From assembly GCA_020849765.1 (NCBI GenBank), contig JADLAY010000034.1, positions 62,001 through 126,000 of the forward strand: a DNA stretch of 64,000 nt, read 5' to 3'. Shown piece by piece: positions 8,749 to 18,614 of the stretch. The translations under genes were made by a program, and so were the position numbers. Positions within the stretch are counted from its first letter, which is position 1, and each line of letters begins with the position of its first letter. Source of the DNA: Anaerolineae bacterium. GTDB lineage: Bacteria > Chloroflexota > Anaerolineae > Aggregatilineales > Phototrophicaceae. The notes beneath the pieces are model-generated. The model searched no databases. It saw nothing but the letters and a program-made list of their open reading frames with translations, and was not told the origin of the DNA.

Positions 8749-10539
8749 ATGCACCTGAACGCTGAACTTGGCCTTGCCAGCATCATCGTCCTGGGTATCG
8801 CGGCACAGTGGGTGGCGTGGCGGCTGAAGCTGCCGTCGATTCTGGTGCTGCTCCTGGCCGGTCTGATCGCCGGGCCGGTCACCGGCGCGCTCAATCCGGA
8901 CGAGATGTTCGGCGAACTGCTCTTCCCTGGCGTATCGGTCGCCGTCGCGGTCATCCTGTTCGAGGGTGGGCTGGCGCTCAAGTTCTCCGAACTCAGTGGC
9001 CGCACAGGGCACGCCATCCGCAACTTGGTCAGCATCGGCGCGCTGGTGACGTGGGTACTGAGCGCGGCCGCCGCCTACTACATCCTCGGCTTCGACGCCG
9101 GTCTCTCGATCCAGCTCGGCGCGATCCTGGTCGTCACTGGCCCGACGGTCATCGGCCCGCTGCTGCGTTTCATCCGCCCGTCGGCCAAGGTCGCCTCGAT
9201 TCTGCGCTGGGAAGGCATTCTGATCGACCCAATTGGCGCGACGCTGTCCGTGCTCGTCTTCGAAGTCATCCACGCCGCTGACGTGGTGGAAGATGTCAGC
9301 ATCATCGCCCAGGGCATCATCTTCACGCTGCTCTTTGGTGGAGTATTAGGATATCTGGGCGCGCAGGTCATCATCCAGTTCCTGCGCCGCCGGTGGGTGC
9401 CAGATCATCTCGACAGCCCAATCACGCTGATGATGGTCGTCGGGGTTTTTGCGCTGTCCAACCTCGTGCAGGAAGAATCCGGCCTGCTGGCGGTGACCAT
9501 CATGGGCATCGTGCTGGCCAATCAGAAGCAGGTCGTGCTCCGGCACATCGTCGAATTCAAAGAGAACCTGATTGTGCTCCTCATCAGCAGCCTGTTCATC
9601 ATCCTGGCGGCGCGCGTGCCTGCCGATAGCTTGCGCTCACTCGGCGTCGAAAGCCTGATCTTCCTCGCTGTCATCATCATCGTCGTGCGGCCCGCCGCCG
9701 TCTTCCTGTCGATGTTCGGCAGCGGCATCACCACGCGCGAAAAAGTGTTGATCTCGTGGATTGCCCCACGCGGGATCGTCGCCGCGGCGGTCACGTCCGT
9801 CTTCTCACTGCGCCTGATTCAGGCCGGTCATGAAGGCGCCGACCAACTTGTCCCGATCGTCTTCCTCATCATCGTCGGCACGACCGCTATCTACGGGCTG
9901 ACGGCGCTGCCGCTCGCCCGGCGGCTGAAACTGACTCAGGAAAACCCGCAGGGCGTGCTGATCATCGGTGCCCACGCCTGGGCGCGCGCCATTGGTCAGT
10001 CACTGCAAAAGGCGGGCTTTCGCATCCAGCTCATCGACACGAACTTCGGCAGCGTGACCGAAGCGCGCCTGATGGGACTCCCGGCCTACTTCGGCAACGC
10101 CTTGATCGACGAACTACAGTACGACATCTCGCTGGCGAATATTGGTCGCTCGCTCTCGCTGACGCAAAACGACGAGATCAACACGCTCGCATCGATTCAT
10201 TACGCCGAGATCTTTGGCCATAACGAAACGTACCAACTGGCATTAAGCGATGGCAAGCAGCCGAACGGTCTCGTCAAAGAGCTGCAAGGCCATCTGCTTT
10301 TTCACCCGAAAGCGACCTTCGCCTTCATGGAAGATCGCTTCAACGCGGGCGCGGAGATCAAGGCTACCAAGTTGACCGCAGCCTACACCTTCCAGGACTA
10401 CACGAATACGTATCAGGATCGCATGCTGCCGCTGTTCCTGGTCGATGATCAGACCCAGACACTGCAAATCGTTACGGCGGAACGGTCGCTCAAACCCCAA
10501 GCGGGACAAACGATCATCAGCCTGATACAATCAGAATGA
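8749..10539 (+). CDS. monovalent cation:proton antiporter with C-terminal TrkA-N-like domain
   Basis: A 596-residue CPA-type antiporter. About 12 membrane segments fill residues 1-390. LVVTGPTVIGPLL and EGILIDPIGATLS carry the conserved motif and the ion-exchange Asp of NhaP-like proteins. After the membrane part, a Rossmann-like segment (VLIIGAHAWARAIGQSLQ, about residue 400) followed by IQLIDTNFG resembles a TrkA-N/RCK nucleotide-binding regulatory domain. A further C-terminal region (about 500-596) ends the protein. It probably exchanges Na+ or K+ for H+ and is gated by a nucleotide or ion; ion choice is unknown. Confidence 0.85.
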   Translation: MHLNAELGLASIIVLGIAAQWVAWRLKLPSILVLLLAGLIAGPVTGALNPDEMFGELLFPGVSVAVAVILFEGGLALKFSELSGRTGHAIRNLVSIGALVTWVLSAAAAYYILGFDAGLSIQLGAILVVTGPTVIGPLLRFIRPSAKVASILRWEGILIDPIGATLSVLVFEVIHAADVVEDVSIIAQGIIFTLLFGGVLGYLGAQVIIQFLRRRWVPDHLDSPITLMMVVGVFALSNLVQEESGLLAVTIMGIVLANQKQVVLRHIVEFKENLIVLLISSLFIILAARVPADSLRSLGVESLIFLAVIIIVVRPAAVFLSMFGSGITTREKVLISWIAPRGIVAAAVTSVFSLRLIQAGHEGADQLVPIVFLIIVGTTAIYGLTALPLARRLKLTQENPQGVLIIGAHAWARAIGQSLQKAGFRIQLIDTNFGSVTEARLMGLPAYFGNALIDELQYDISLANIGRSLSLTQNDEINTLASIHYAEIFGHNETYQLALSDGKQPNGLVKELQGHLLFHPKATFAFMEDRFNAGAEIKATKLTAAYTFQDYTNTYQDRMLPLFLVDDQTQTLQIVTAERSLKPQAGQTIISLIQSE

Positions 10540-10586
10540 GAGGCAGAGCGCGAAACCACGCCCATCAGTAAAGCTGCCTCGCGCCG

Positions 10587-11354
10587 ATGGACATGAAAGA
10601 ACGCCTGGAACGCACCCTGATCGCCATCGCCGGTCGTTACGCCAAGCCGCTCGTGCCCGCCGGGTGGAAGCAGCCCGGCGACTATCCGCGTCCGCTGCCT
10701 GAACTGGCTCAGACGCTGGCGTCGTACAACGTCCTCGTCGTCGTGGGTGATCTGCCCGTGCCCTATACGGGCGAACCGGCGCTGCATATCAAGCTGTGGG
10801 TCGATACATATGAACGGCTCTACCGCACGCTGGCAAAGGCGCTGTTTCCATCATTAGCCGAGTGCAGCAGCTATTACGCCGACCAGGAATGGCCGCCGAT
10901 CATCATCCTGCATGGCGCAGCAACCCCGTTGATCGAGACGCTGGCCGGTTACGTGGCGCCGTTCGTGGTCATGCGCCAGGGTAATGCGCGCGTCTCCGAC
11001 GTCGAGCTGCGCGGTCTGATGGATCTGGTGCTTGAGGAATTGGAAGCGACTGACCTGCCACGCGAACAATACGTGCGCCTGCGCGAAGATGCGGCGGGCA
11101 TCGTCCGCGACTTGCTGGCGTCGAACATCCGGCAGATGCCGCTGACGCCCGCCCGGCGACCCGTGTTTGGCGTCATGCCGACTACCGAAGCGCCGCCCGA
11201 ACCGCCGGAGACCTTGCCAGAAGAGACCGCCGAAGCGCCCCCGACGCAAGCCTCGGAACCGGACGTGCCGATCTTCTTCGAGCGCAAACCACGCCAGAAG
11301 AAGTCGCGCCCGCCGCTGCCGGATGATCCGGGTCAAAAGCCGGACGAGCAATAA
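10587..11354 (+). CDS. hypothetical protein with proline/glutamate-rich tail
   Basis: A 255-residue soluble protein I do not recognise. Residues 1-190 look like a folded mixed alpha/beta domain with several aromatic and acidic residues. From about residue 195 the sequence becomes Pro/Glu/Thr-rich (TEAPPEPPETLPEET) and then basic (RKPRQKKSR), as in a disordered linker with a charged end. It follows the antiporter by 47 bp on the same strand, so it may share its transcript. The start has no strong ribosome site; the ATG six bases downstream is an alternative. Confidence 0.6.
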   Translation: MDMKERLERTLIAIAGRYAKPLVPAGWKQPGDYPRPLPELAQTLASYNVLVVVGDLPVPYTGEPALHIKLWVDTYERLYRTLAKALFPSLAECSSYYADQEWPPIIILHGAATPLIETLAGYVAPFVVMRQGNARVSDVELRGLMDLVLEELEATDLPREQYVRLREDAAGIVRDLLASNIRQMPLTPARRPVFGVMPTTEAPPEPPETLPEETAEAPPTQASEPDVPIFFERKPRQKKSRPPLPDDPGQKPDEQ

Positions 11355-11382
11355 GCGCCATCAGTCTGAGTATGGATCGAAC

Positions 11383-11401
11383 GTTTACCCCGGCTGTAAA
11401 C
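11383..11401. promoter_or_regulatory. inverted repeat upstream of SDR epimerase
   Basis: GTTTAC-N7-GTAAAC, a perfect 6-bp inverted repeat typical of a dimeric repressor site, lies about 90 bases before the epimerase gene. A hairpin (GAGAAAG/CTTTCTC, 11424-11452) and a 12-bp palindrome ACACACGTGTGT (11457-11468) follow in the same leader region. Confidence 0.3.
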
Positions 11402-11491
11402 TAAGAGGCGTAAGATCCTGCTGGAGAAAGATGGCGCACAGCACCCTTTCTCGCGAACACACGTGTGTGACACCACGGAGTTGACATATTC

Positions 11492-12538
11492 ATGGAAGAA
11501 CGCAAGCGATTTATGATCACCGGCGGCGCCGGTTTCCTCGGCATCAACATGGCGCGCTACCTGCTCGCGCGCGGGCACGAGGTTGTCTCGCTCGACATCG
11601 TCGATTTTGATTATCCTGAGCGCGATCAAGTCATCATTCACAAGGGCGATATCCGCGACCGCGCGGCAGTCGACAAGGCGATGGAAGGTGTGAACGTCGT
11701 CATTCACACAGCGGCGGCGCTGCCGCTGTACAAGCCGGAAGACATCTTCTCGACCGATATTGATGGCACACGCACCGTCATCGAGTCGGCCAAGGCGCAT
11801 GGCGCCGACCGCTTCATTCACATCTCGTCGACGGCGGTCTACGGTGTCCCGGATCATCACCCGCTGTTCGAAACCGACCCGATGATCGGCGTCGGCCCTT
11901 ACGGCAAAGCCAAGATCCAGGCGGAGCAAATCTGCGAGAGCTACCGCAGCCAGGGGCTGTGTGTGCCGATCATCCGCCCGAAGTCGTTCATTGGCCCGGA
12001 GCGCCTCGGCGTTTTCGCGCTGTTCTACGATTGGGCCAAGGATGGCAAGGGCTTCCCCATGATCGGCAGCGGCAACAACCGCTACCAACTGCTCGACGTC
12101 GAAGACCTGTGCGATGCGATTTACCTATGTGCGACTCTGGATCGCGACAAGGTCAACACGACGTTCAACGTCGGCGCGAAAGAATTCACCACCATGCGTG
12201 AAGACTACCAGGCCGTGCTCGATCACGCCGGATTCGGCAAGAAGATCCGCCCGTTCCCGGTCGCGCCGGTCATCTTTGCGCTGCGCATCCTGGAAGCGCT
12301 AAAGCTATCGCCGCTCTATCCCTGGGTCTACGAGACGGCCAGCAAAGACTCGTTCGTCTCGATCGACAAGGCGCAGGAAGTGCTCGGCTGGGAGCCGAAG
12401 TACAGCAACAAGCAGGCGCTCGTCCGCAACTACCAGTGGTATCTCGACAACGTGAGCCAATTCGAGGGCAAAACCGGCGTTTCGCATCGTGTACCGTGGA
12501 GCCAGGGTGCGCTGCGCCTGGCGAAGATCTTCTTCTAG
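11492..12538 (+). CDS. NAD(P)-dependent epimerase/dehydratase (extended SDR)
   Basis: A 348-residue extended short-chain dehydrogenase. [12 protein letters not shown] is the Rossmann nucleotide loop, DIVDFDYPE follows strand beta-2, [10 protein letters not shown] is the beta-4 region, and the catalytic Ser/Thr with PYGKAK gives the YxxxK pair. Family members act on nucleotide sugars or related lipids and steroids; the C-terminal substrate lid is not diagnostic here. The upstream region carries several inverted repeats. A strong bidirectional terminator follows, facing the PotA gene. Confidence 0.8.
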   Translation: MEERKRFMITGGAGFLGINMARYLLARGHEVVSLDIVDFDYPERDQVIIHKGDIRDRAAVDKAMEGVNVVIHTAAALPLYKPEDIFSTDIDGTRTVIESAKAHGADRFIHISSTAVYGVPDHHPLFETDPMIGVGPYGKAKIQAEQICESYRSQGLCVPIIRPKSFIGPERLGVFALFYDWAKDGKGFPMIGSGNNRYQLLDVEDLCDAIYLCATLDRDKVNTTFNVGAKEFTTMREDYQAVLDHAGFGKKIRPFPVAPVIFALRILEALKLSPLYPWVYETASKDSFVSIDKAQEVLGWEPKYSNKQALVRNYQWYLDNVSQFEGKTGVSHRVPWSQGALRLAKIFF

Positions 12539-12573
12539 CGCTTCGTTCGCCGTCTCCGCAATTGAAATCAAAG

Positions 12574-12602
12574 CGGGGGTATCCATAGTGATACCCCCGT
12601 TT
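12574..12602. terminator. bidirectional terminator between convergent genes
   Basis: Perfect 10-bp stem CGGGGGTATC (12574-12583) with GATACCCCCG (12590-12599) around a six-base loop, with TTT after it on the plus strand. It separates the convergent epimerase and potA genes. Confidence 0.65.
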
Positions 12603-12627
12603 GCATTCGAGTGAGGTATAACGCGCG

Positions 12628-13800
12628 CTATTGAGTCAGGATGCGCACCGTCTCGGCATCCCAGAACACGTTGACGTGCTGGCCGGGTTCAAAGTGCGTA
12701 TCCGACCGCAGGCCGAAGTTCTGGATGCGGACGACGATGTCGTGCGTGCCCACGGCGACGGTGTAGCGTGTATCCGTGCCGATGTAGTTGGATGACTTGA
12801 TCACCCCTTCGATCAGATTGATGTCGGGGTCGCGCAGCAGCGCGGTTTTGTATTCCGCCGCTTCGTCGCTGCTGCCATCGGCATAGCGCACCTTGCCCTT
12901 GATCGGGAACAGATTGATCTTCTCCGGGCGTACGGCGACGGTGACGTTCTGATCGGCTGCAATATCGGTGGCCGCGAGCGAGGCCTTGATCTTGGTCTCG
13001 ACACCATCCAGCCTGACCCAGCCAAACTCCCCCTCTTTGCTGTCGAGACGACCGGGTAGAAACACCGTTTCGCCGATGAAATCCGCCACAAAGCGCGAAT
13101 TCGGCGCATCGTAGATCTCTTCCGGCGTGCCAACCTGAAGAACCTTGCCGCCGTTCATGACGGCGATCCGGTCGGCCATCGTCAGCGCTTCTTCCTGATC
13201 ATGCGTGACGAAGATGAAGGTGATGCCCAGTTCGTGCTGCATATCGGCCAGTTCGAGCTGCATTTCCTTGCGCAGTTTGAGGTCGAGCGCACCTAATGGC
13301 TCATCGAGCAAGAGCACGTGCGGGCGTTTGACCAGGGCGCGCGCGAGCGCCACGCGCTGCTGCTGCCCGCCGGAAAGCTGGCGCGGCTTACGATCCGCCA
13401 TTTGCGGCAGGCGCACCATTTCGAGCGCTTCGTGCGCGCGGCGAGTGGCCTCCGCCTTTTTGACGCCCTCCATCTCCAGGCCGAACATCACGTTTTGCAG
13501 CACCGTCATGTGCGGAAACAGGGCGTAATCCTGGAAAACCGTATTCACCGGACGATGAAACGGCGGCACTTCTTGCATCGCTTTGCCACGCAGCAGGATC
13601 TCACCGGAGGTCGGCAGCTCGAAGCCCGCGATCATGCGCAGCATCGTGGTCTTGCCGCAGCCGCTCGGGCCAAGCAAGGCGAAAAACTCGCCATCGAGAA
13701 TCTCCAGCGAAACATCATCGACCGCGCGGAAAATTACGTCTCGTCGCTGACCCGGAAATTCTTTGGTGATATGACGAAGATCAACTTCAACCTCTGGCAT
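12628..13800 (-). CDS. potA: spermidine/putrescine ABC transporter ATP-binding protein
   Basis: A 390-residue ABC ATPase. Walker A is GPSGCGKTT (about residue 40), the Q-loop is FQDYALF, the signature is LSGGQQQRVALARAL, Walker B is LLLDEPLGALD, and the switch His is in VTHDQEEAL. The extra C-terminal region (about 240-390) is a TOBE/OB fold as in PotA. The ATG at 13800 follows AAAGGGTGG; a GTG 15 bases upstream overlaps that site and was not chosen. It is the last gene of the PotB-C-D-A series. The Pot assignment rests on the PotD-type binding protein and the homospermidine synthase next door. Confidence 0.88.
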   Translation of the reverse strand: MPEVEVDLRHITKEFPGQRRDVIFRAVDDVSLEILDGEFFALLGPSGCGKTTMLRMIAGFELPTSGEILLRGKAMQEVPPFHRPVNTVFQDYALFPHMTVLQNVMFGLEMEGVKKAEATRRAHEALEMVRLPQMADRKPRQLSGGQQQRVALARALVKRPHVLLLDEPLGALDLKLRKEMQLELADMQHELGITFIFVTHDQEEALTMADRIAVMNGGKVLQVGTPEEIYDAPNSRFVADFIGETVFLPGRLDSKEGEFGWVRLDGVETKIKASLAATDIAADQNVTVAVRPEKINLFPIKGKVRYADGSSDEAAEYKTALLRDPDINLIEGVIKSSNYIGTDTRYTVAVGTHDIVVRIQNFGLRSDTHFEPGQHVNVFWDAETVRILTQ

Positions 13801-13882
13801 GTGCCACCCTTTCACGATCCACAGAGGGGCAGGTCTTGTGTCCCTGCCCCTGCATACTCAAACCCCGTTCGGCGGTGTTTCG

Positions 13883-15022
13883 TTAGCGCGAAATCGCCAG
13901 TTTGATTTCTTCCCAGGCATCGTCGTAGAAGATCTGAGCATCCGGCAGATCGTAGGTCTCGAACAGCAGCGCTTCGGTCTCTGCTGTCGGGTAGATGCCG
14001 GGGTTATCCAGCAGCGCTTCGTCGATCAAGCCCTCGTCAATCGCGACCTGATTGGGCGAGCCGTACTGGATGTAATTGGCATTGACGGCTGCCACCTGCG
14101 GATCGTACAGGTAATCGATGAAGACCTCGGCCAACGCATGGTTGGGCGCACCGGCCGGGATGACGAGATTATCGACCCAGCGCGGCGCACCTTCCTCAGG
14201 AATGACGTAGACGAATTCCGACGTGCATTCCGGATTCTCTTCGCATTCGGCGGCCTTCTGGAAGATGTCGCCGTTGTATTCAATCGTCATGTCGACGTCG
14301 CCGCGGGCCAGCAGTTCCTGACCGTCATCCTGGGCAATCGAGACCACGTTAGCGCTGTTGTCGATCAGAAGGTCGCGCGCCTGAGCGATCTCGTCGGGAT
14401 TCTCGCTGTTCGGGTCGAGGCCGAGCAGCGTCAGGGCCACGCCCATCACGTTACGGCGATCTTCCAGCCAGGCGACCGGGCCGCTGTAGTTGAACATGTC
14501 ATACCAACTGGTCACGTCCATGCCGGTTTTCGTCCGGTCGTAACCAATCGCGATCGTGCCCCACATGTAGGGGAACGAGTAGGTATTCTCCGGGTCGTAC
14601 CACAGACCGGCAAACGAAGGGCTGACGTTGGCCACTGCAGTGGGCATATTCGCGTGGTCGAGCGGCTCGAGCAGGCCTTCGGCGGCCAGCGTCGAGACAC
14701 CATAATCCGACGGTACAGCGATGTCATAACCGGGGTTGCCACGACGGAACAGCGCGATTGCGAATTCGGTGCTCTCCAGGCCTTCGTCATACTGCACGGT
14801 CACGCCGCAAAGCTGCTCGAAGTTCTGGATCAGATTTTCATTGAACGGCGTCTCCGGATCATCTTCCGGCGAAATGTAGGTCGTCCAGTTGAGGACGTTC
14901 AACGTTTGACCCTGGAACCCATCCGGACACGTCCAGGACTCCATCTCAGTGTCCTGTGCCAATGCGGGGACAGCCAGCGCCACCACCACCAAACCAACCA
15001 GCATCCATAACCGAATACGCAT
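13883..15022 (-). CDS. potD: polyamine ABC transporter substrate-binding protein (PotD-like)
   Basis: A 379-residue secreted binding protein. The N-terminus is a signal peptide (MRIRLWMLVGLVVVALAV) cleaved after ALAQ. LNVLNWTTYISPE begins the mature PotD/PotF-like fold, and YDIAVPSDYGVSTLA and PYMWGTIAIGYD are typical of the family. The acidic mature protein suits a cationic polyamine ligand. The ATG at 15022 has AGGGAG upstream and leaves a normal signal peptide; an in-frame codon 21 bases earlier is less likely. No lipobox is visible, so attachment to a Gram-positive-like envelope would need other means. Confidence 0.85.
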   Translation of the reverse strand: MRIRLWMLVGLVVVALAVPALAQDTEMESWTCPDGFQGQTLNVLNWTTYISPEDDPETPFNENLIQNFEQLCGVTVQYDEGLESTEFAIALFRRGNPGYDIAVPSDYGVSTLAAEGLLEPLDHANMPTAVANVSPSFAGLWYDPENTYSFPYMWGTIAIGYDRTKTGMDVTSWYDMFNYSGPVAWLEDRRNVMGVALTLLGLDPNSENPDEIAQARDLLIDNSANVVSIAQDDGQELLARGDVDMTIEYNGDIFQKAAECEENPECTSEFVYVIPEEGAPRWVDNLVIPAGAPNHALAEVFIDYLYDPQVAAVNANYIQYGSPNQVAIDEGLIDEALLDNPGIYPTAETEALLFETYDLPDAQIFYDDAWEEIKLAISR

Positions 15023-15081
15023 CGAAGTCACTCCCTGCTCCATCTACGCGAACGAACAAATAGCACGCCAAGCACCGGCAG

Positions 15082-16017
15082 CTAGCCGCGCCCCGTTACG
15101 GCACTTCGCCCCTGCAATAGCAGTGAAATACCGATCAAGAGAATCGAGAAGATGATCATGAGGGTCGAAATCGCGTTGACTTCCGGCGATACACCGCGCC
15201 GCATCATGCCGAAAACGACCACTGTCAACGTCGCATCGCCGATGCCGCGGTTCATCGCCGTCACGATGTAATCATCGAGCGACAAGGTGAACGCCAGCAG
15301 CGCCCCGGCGATGATGCCTGGCAGCATCAAGGGGAAGGTCACGCGCCAGAAGGTCTGCCATTCGCTGGCGCCCAGGTCGCGCGCCGCCTCTTCCAGGCGT
15401 GGATTCATATCCGCCAGCCGCGCGCGAACGACGATCACGACGTAGGCGACGTTGAAGACGACGTGACCGATGATGATCGTGCCGTAACCATACGTGACGG
15501 GCGGTTGATCCGGACGCGCCAGATTGATCGCATCGAAGATGATCTTGAAGAACAGCGCCAGCGAGATCGCCTGCGCGATCTCCGGGATGATCACCGGCAT
15601 ATAGAGCAAGCTATCCAGCACGCGCTTGCCGGGGAACCTGTAACGCACGAGGGCTAATGACAACGCCGTCCCCAGGATCGTCGCGACGATGGTCGCCACG
15701 CCGCCGATTATCAGGCTGTTGCTCAGCGCATCCAGGATGCTCGTCGTCGAGCCGCTGGTGCCCGTGCCGGCGACGTTGGCGAATATCCCGCTGTACCAGC
15801 GCAGAGTGAAGCCCTGCCACTGCGCCACCGAACGGGAATCGTTGAACGAGAAGACGACCAGGACGAAAATCGGTGCCCACAGGAAGAAGTAGGCCACGAG
15901 CGCATTGAGGAGATAACCGACTTTGCCCACCTGCCGCATCAAGAGATCGCGGCGCAGCTTGGCAACATCAATTTCGATCTCGGGCGCGAGCGATTGCGAG
16001 AGGGTCTGCTGCGCCAT
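15082..16017 (-). CDS. potC: polyamine ABC transporter permease (PotC-like)
   Basis: A 311-residue inner-membrane permease with about six helices. The cytoplasmic EAA loop is visible as EEAARDLGASEWQTFWRVT followed by FPLMLPGIIAGALLAF. The family motif SLDDYIVTAMNRG, typical of PotC/PotI, follows. The ATG begins one base after the PotB stop and has GGGAGC upstream, so translation of the two permeases is coupled. The family is well supported and the ligand comes from context. Confidence 0.87.
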   Translation of the reverse strand: MAQQTLSQSLAPEIEIDVAKLRRDLLMRQVGKVGYLLNALVAYFFLWAPIFVLVVFSFNDSRSVAQWQGFTLRWYSGIFANVAGTGTSGSTTSILDALSNSLIIGGVATIVATILGTALSLALVRYRFPGKRVLDSLLYMPVIIPEIAQAISLALFFKIIFDAINLARPDQPPVTYGYGTIIIGHVVFNVAYVVIVVRARLADMNPRLEEAARDLGASEWQTFWRVTFPLMLPGIIAGALLAFTLSLDDYIVTAMNRGIGDATLTVVVFGMMRRGVSPEVNAISTLMIIFSILLIGISLLLQGRSAVTGRG

Positions 16018-16018
16018 C

Positions 16019-16897
16019 TTACTTTTGCTCCCGCGTACCAAAGCGAACGTACAGCAGCAAAGCGAACATGACCAGCGCCATCAGCGTGATCGATAAGGCA
16101 GATCCGCGAGGATAGTTCGATTCCTCGAACTGGCTGTTGATCAGATTCCCGATCATCAGCGTACTCGTGCCGCCGAGTAATTCAGGCGTCACGAAGGCGC
16201 CCAGGCAAGGTATGAAGACGAGGATGAACCCGGCGATGACCCCCGGAAGCGTCAGCGGAATGATGATGCGCCAGATGGCTTGCCAGTCGTTGGCGCCCAG
16301 GTCGTTGGCCGCCGCGACCAGCTTAAAGTCGAAACGTTCCGCCGTCGCGTAGATAGGCAAGACCATGAACGGCAAGTAGCCATAGACGAGGCCGATGATG
16401 ACCGCTCCCTGCGTATACAGCAGATCGAGTGGATGATCGATCAGGCCCAGGCTGAGCAGGAAGTGATTGAGCACGCCTTCGCGCGCCAGCACGGTCTGCA
16501 TGGCGTAGGTGCGCACGACGAAGTTCGTCCAGAAGGGCAGGATGACGAGGAACAGGGTCAACTGGCGCATGAGCTGGCTCTTGCGCGTGCTGATGAAGAA
16601 CGCCAGCGGATAGCCGACGAGCAGGCAGATGATCGTCGTCACCAGCGAGATCCAGACCGAATCCCAGATGGTCGGCAGGTAGAGCGCGCTAAGCACGCGC
16701 TGATAATTGGCATCGGTGAACGGCATGACAATCGTCTTGCGCGAGCCCAGCGACATAAAGCTGACGATCGCCATGATGACGAGAGGCAAGAGGAAAAAGG
16801 CCAGCAGCCATAATGTGCCGGGGAGGGCCAGACGCCCCCCGCCGCGCGTGCCAGCCTCAACTGCTTTGACACTACCCGCCTGTGCCTGTGCGGCCAT
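16019..16897 (-). CDS. potB: polyamine ABC transporter permease (PotB-like)
   Basis: A 292-residue permease with about six membrane segments and an EAA loop, AAANDLGANDWQAIWRI followed by IIPLTLPGVIAG. The GAFVTPELLGG motif is characteristic of PotB/PotH. GGAGG before the ATG at 16897 favours this start over an ATG 15 bases upstream, which overlaps the ribosome site. It lies 125 bp after homospermidine synthase on the same strand with no clear terminator between them, so read-through from the hss promoter is possible. Confidence 0.87.
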   Translation of the reverse strand: MAAQAQAGSVKAVEAGTRGGGRLALPGTLWLLAFFLLPLVIMAIVSFMSLGSRKTIVMPFTDANYQRVLSALYLPTIWDSVWISLVTTIICLLVGYPLAFFISTRKSQLMRQLTLFLVILPFWTNFVVRTYAMQTVLAREGVLNHFLLSLGLIDHPLDLLYTQGAVIIGLVYGYLPFMVLPIYATAERFDFKLVAAANDLGANDWQAIWRIIIPLTLPGVIAGFILVFIPCLGAFVTPELLGGTSTLMIGNLINSQFEESNYPRGSALSITLMALVMFALLLYVRFGTREQK

Positions 16898-17022
16898 ACC
16901 CCCTCCACTCATTCGACGAGCGCATTACCATACAGGCAGGAGAGCGTTAGGAACGCCCCCCAAATTCCCGCGCTGCGTATAATCAGAACAGATCAGTTCG
17001 GGATTTTCAAATTTTCACCGGG

Positions 17023-18474
17023 CTATTCCACGAGGAATGTCCCGAACTGCCACAGATCGTCTGCGGAGGGAATGCAGTCGCGATATTTCGTGAATGGGTC
17101 GAAGCGACCACTGAGCGGATTCCAGTCGGTTTGCAGCGACGGACACGATCCCAGATACGGGTTTGCCACCTGCAAAATCTCGTCATCGGGCAGTTGATCC
17201 GGCACGTTGAAGCCGCGGCGCGGATTGCGGATCATCCAGGAGACCGCCCCCAAGACCGAGGCCGCCACCTGCAGCGTCGTCGCATTCTGGCCGGGCACCA
17301 GCTCGCGCGCTTCGTGGATGTCTAGCTGCGAGCCCGTCCACCAGCCGTTGAGATCGTGCCCCAGCAGCAGCACACCTAATTCGTCGCCGCCGTCGATGAT
17401 CTCGTCGTGCAAAATGCGCTGCTTATCTTGCAGATCGTAGTTGCGCATCTTGAATTCATGCACGGATGCGACCGCCCCGTCGCAGGGCAGATAGGCGTAA
17501 TGGACCGTCGGGCGATAGACGGGCTTATCACCGTCGAGCACGGTCAGATAGTCGCTGATCGTGAACGCCTCGCCGTGGCGAATGACCATGCCGATGATCT
17601 CACCGCCGTTGGGCACCCACGAGCGCACCAACGTGTTGATGCCCATCCGGCTCAGGCAGATTTGATTGCCAGGGCCCGACGCATGCACATGCGCATTGCG
17701 CGGCAGGCGGCGCTCGTGTGTTCCCCAGCCCATCTCCGCCGGGGCGATGCCCTCTTCGCGGTAGCCTTCAATCGACCAGGTGTTGACGAATTCGCCGACC
17801 GCTTTCGGCACGTCCGTCACCTGCGTATCGCGTTCGGCGACGTGGATGACCTTGACGCCTTCGAGCATCGCCAGCCGCGGATAATCACGCGCGGCGAGCG
17901 CGGCTTCGAGATCGCGATGTTTCGCTGGGCTGATGCCATCGCGCAGCATGGCCGTCGCGATGTCGCGCAGGGCCACCTTCGTCCAATGGCTGACCAGGCC
18001 CGGATTGGCGCCATGTTCGACGACGGAGGTCGCACCCGGTTCAGTCCAGCGGGCGGCCATCGCGCGCAGGGCCATATGGCGCACGTAGAGGGTCCGCTCG
18101 GTCGGCGGCTGGTTGGTCAAGTCCTGATACGGGTCCCAGACTTCGACCGACGTGTTGATGTACATCACGTCGTGATCGTGGCACCACTGGATGATTTCGA
18201 CCGTATCAATATTCCAGGCCAGATCGATGATCAGATCACCGGGGCCGACGTATTCGGACAGAGTCTGCGCCAGATTCTCCGGCGTGATCTGATGCTGCAC
18301 GTAGCGGGCGCCTGCCGCCAGTGTATCCGGGATCAGATGTCGTTGATCGAGAAAGTCCATCACGGTGACTCTGGAGAAGTCCATCTCCAGATGGCGGAGT
18401 AGAAGAGGTTGGAAACACACGGACACGGAACCGCACCCCAGCAGTAGGATACGCCCACCGAAGGGAATCTTCAT
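17023..18474 (-). CDS. hss: homospermidine synthase
   Basis: A 483-residue NAD+-dependent enzyme of the saccharopine dehydrogenase-like fold. It makes sym-homospermidine from putrescine (two putrescines, or putrescine plus spermidine). The N-terminal Rossmann loop is LLGCGSVSVC. DLAWNIDTVEIIQWCHD, VEHGANPGLVSHW and the later GWGTHERRLP segment are characteristic of bacterial Hss, and length matches. It has its own strong promoter upstream and is followed on the same strand by the polyamine uptake genes. This is a firm family call by recognised motifs. Confidence 0.88.
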   Translation of the reverse strand: MKIPFGGRILLLGCGSVSVCFQPLLLRHLEMDFSRVTVMDFLDQRHLIPDTLAAGARYVQHQITPENLAQTLSEYVGPGDLIIDLAWNIDTVEIIQWCHDHDVMYINTSVEVWDPYQDLTNQPPTERTLYVRHMALRAMAARWTEPGATSVVEHGANPGLVSHWTKVALRDIATAMLRDGISPAKHRDLEAALAARDYPRLAMLEGVKVIHVAERDTQVTDVPKAVGEFVNTWSIEGYREEGIAPAEMGWGTHERRLPRNAHVHASGPGNQICLSRMGINTLVRSWVPNGGEIIGMVIRHGEAFTISDYLTVLDGDKPVYRPTVHYAYLPCDGAVASVHEFKMRNYDLQDKQRILHDEIIDGGDELGVLLLGHDLNGWWTGSQLDIHEARELVPGQNATTLQVAASVLGAVSWMIRNPRRGFNVPDQLPDDEILQVANPYLGSCPSLQTDWNPLSGRFDPFTKYRDCIPSADDLWQFGTFLVE

Positions 18475-18529
18475 CTTGCCCTATACCCGTCCTTTCGTAG
18501 ATGTCGCCCAATTGACCTTAAGCGGTCGC

Positions 18530-18557
18530 ATTATAGGGAATATGACCTGGAACGCAA
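18530..18557 (-). promoter_or_regulatory. promoter of homospermidine synthase
   Basis: On the minus strand TTGCGT (18552-18557), a 16-base spacer and a perfect TATAAT (18530-18535). It would give a leader of about 50 bases before the hss start codon and may also drive potBCDA. Confidence 0.6.
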
Positions 18558-18614
18558 GGCGGATATGAGGTCACCTACGCGTGCGGGAGTGTGGAAACTT
18601 GGTGTGTTGCGCGC

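Noticed and set aside
16898..17022. Separate promoter for potB
   Set aside because: TTGAAA and GATTAT are present but 20 bases apart, too far for a normal promoter, so I did not list it.
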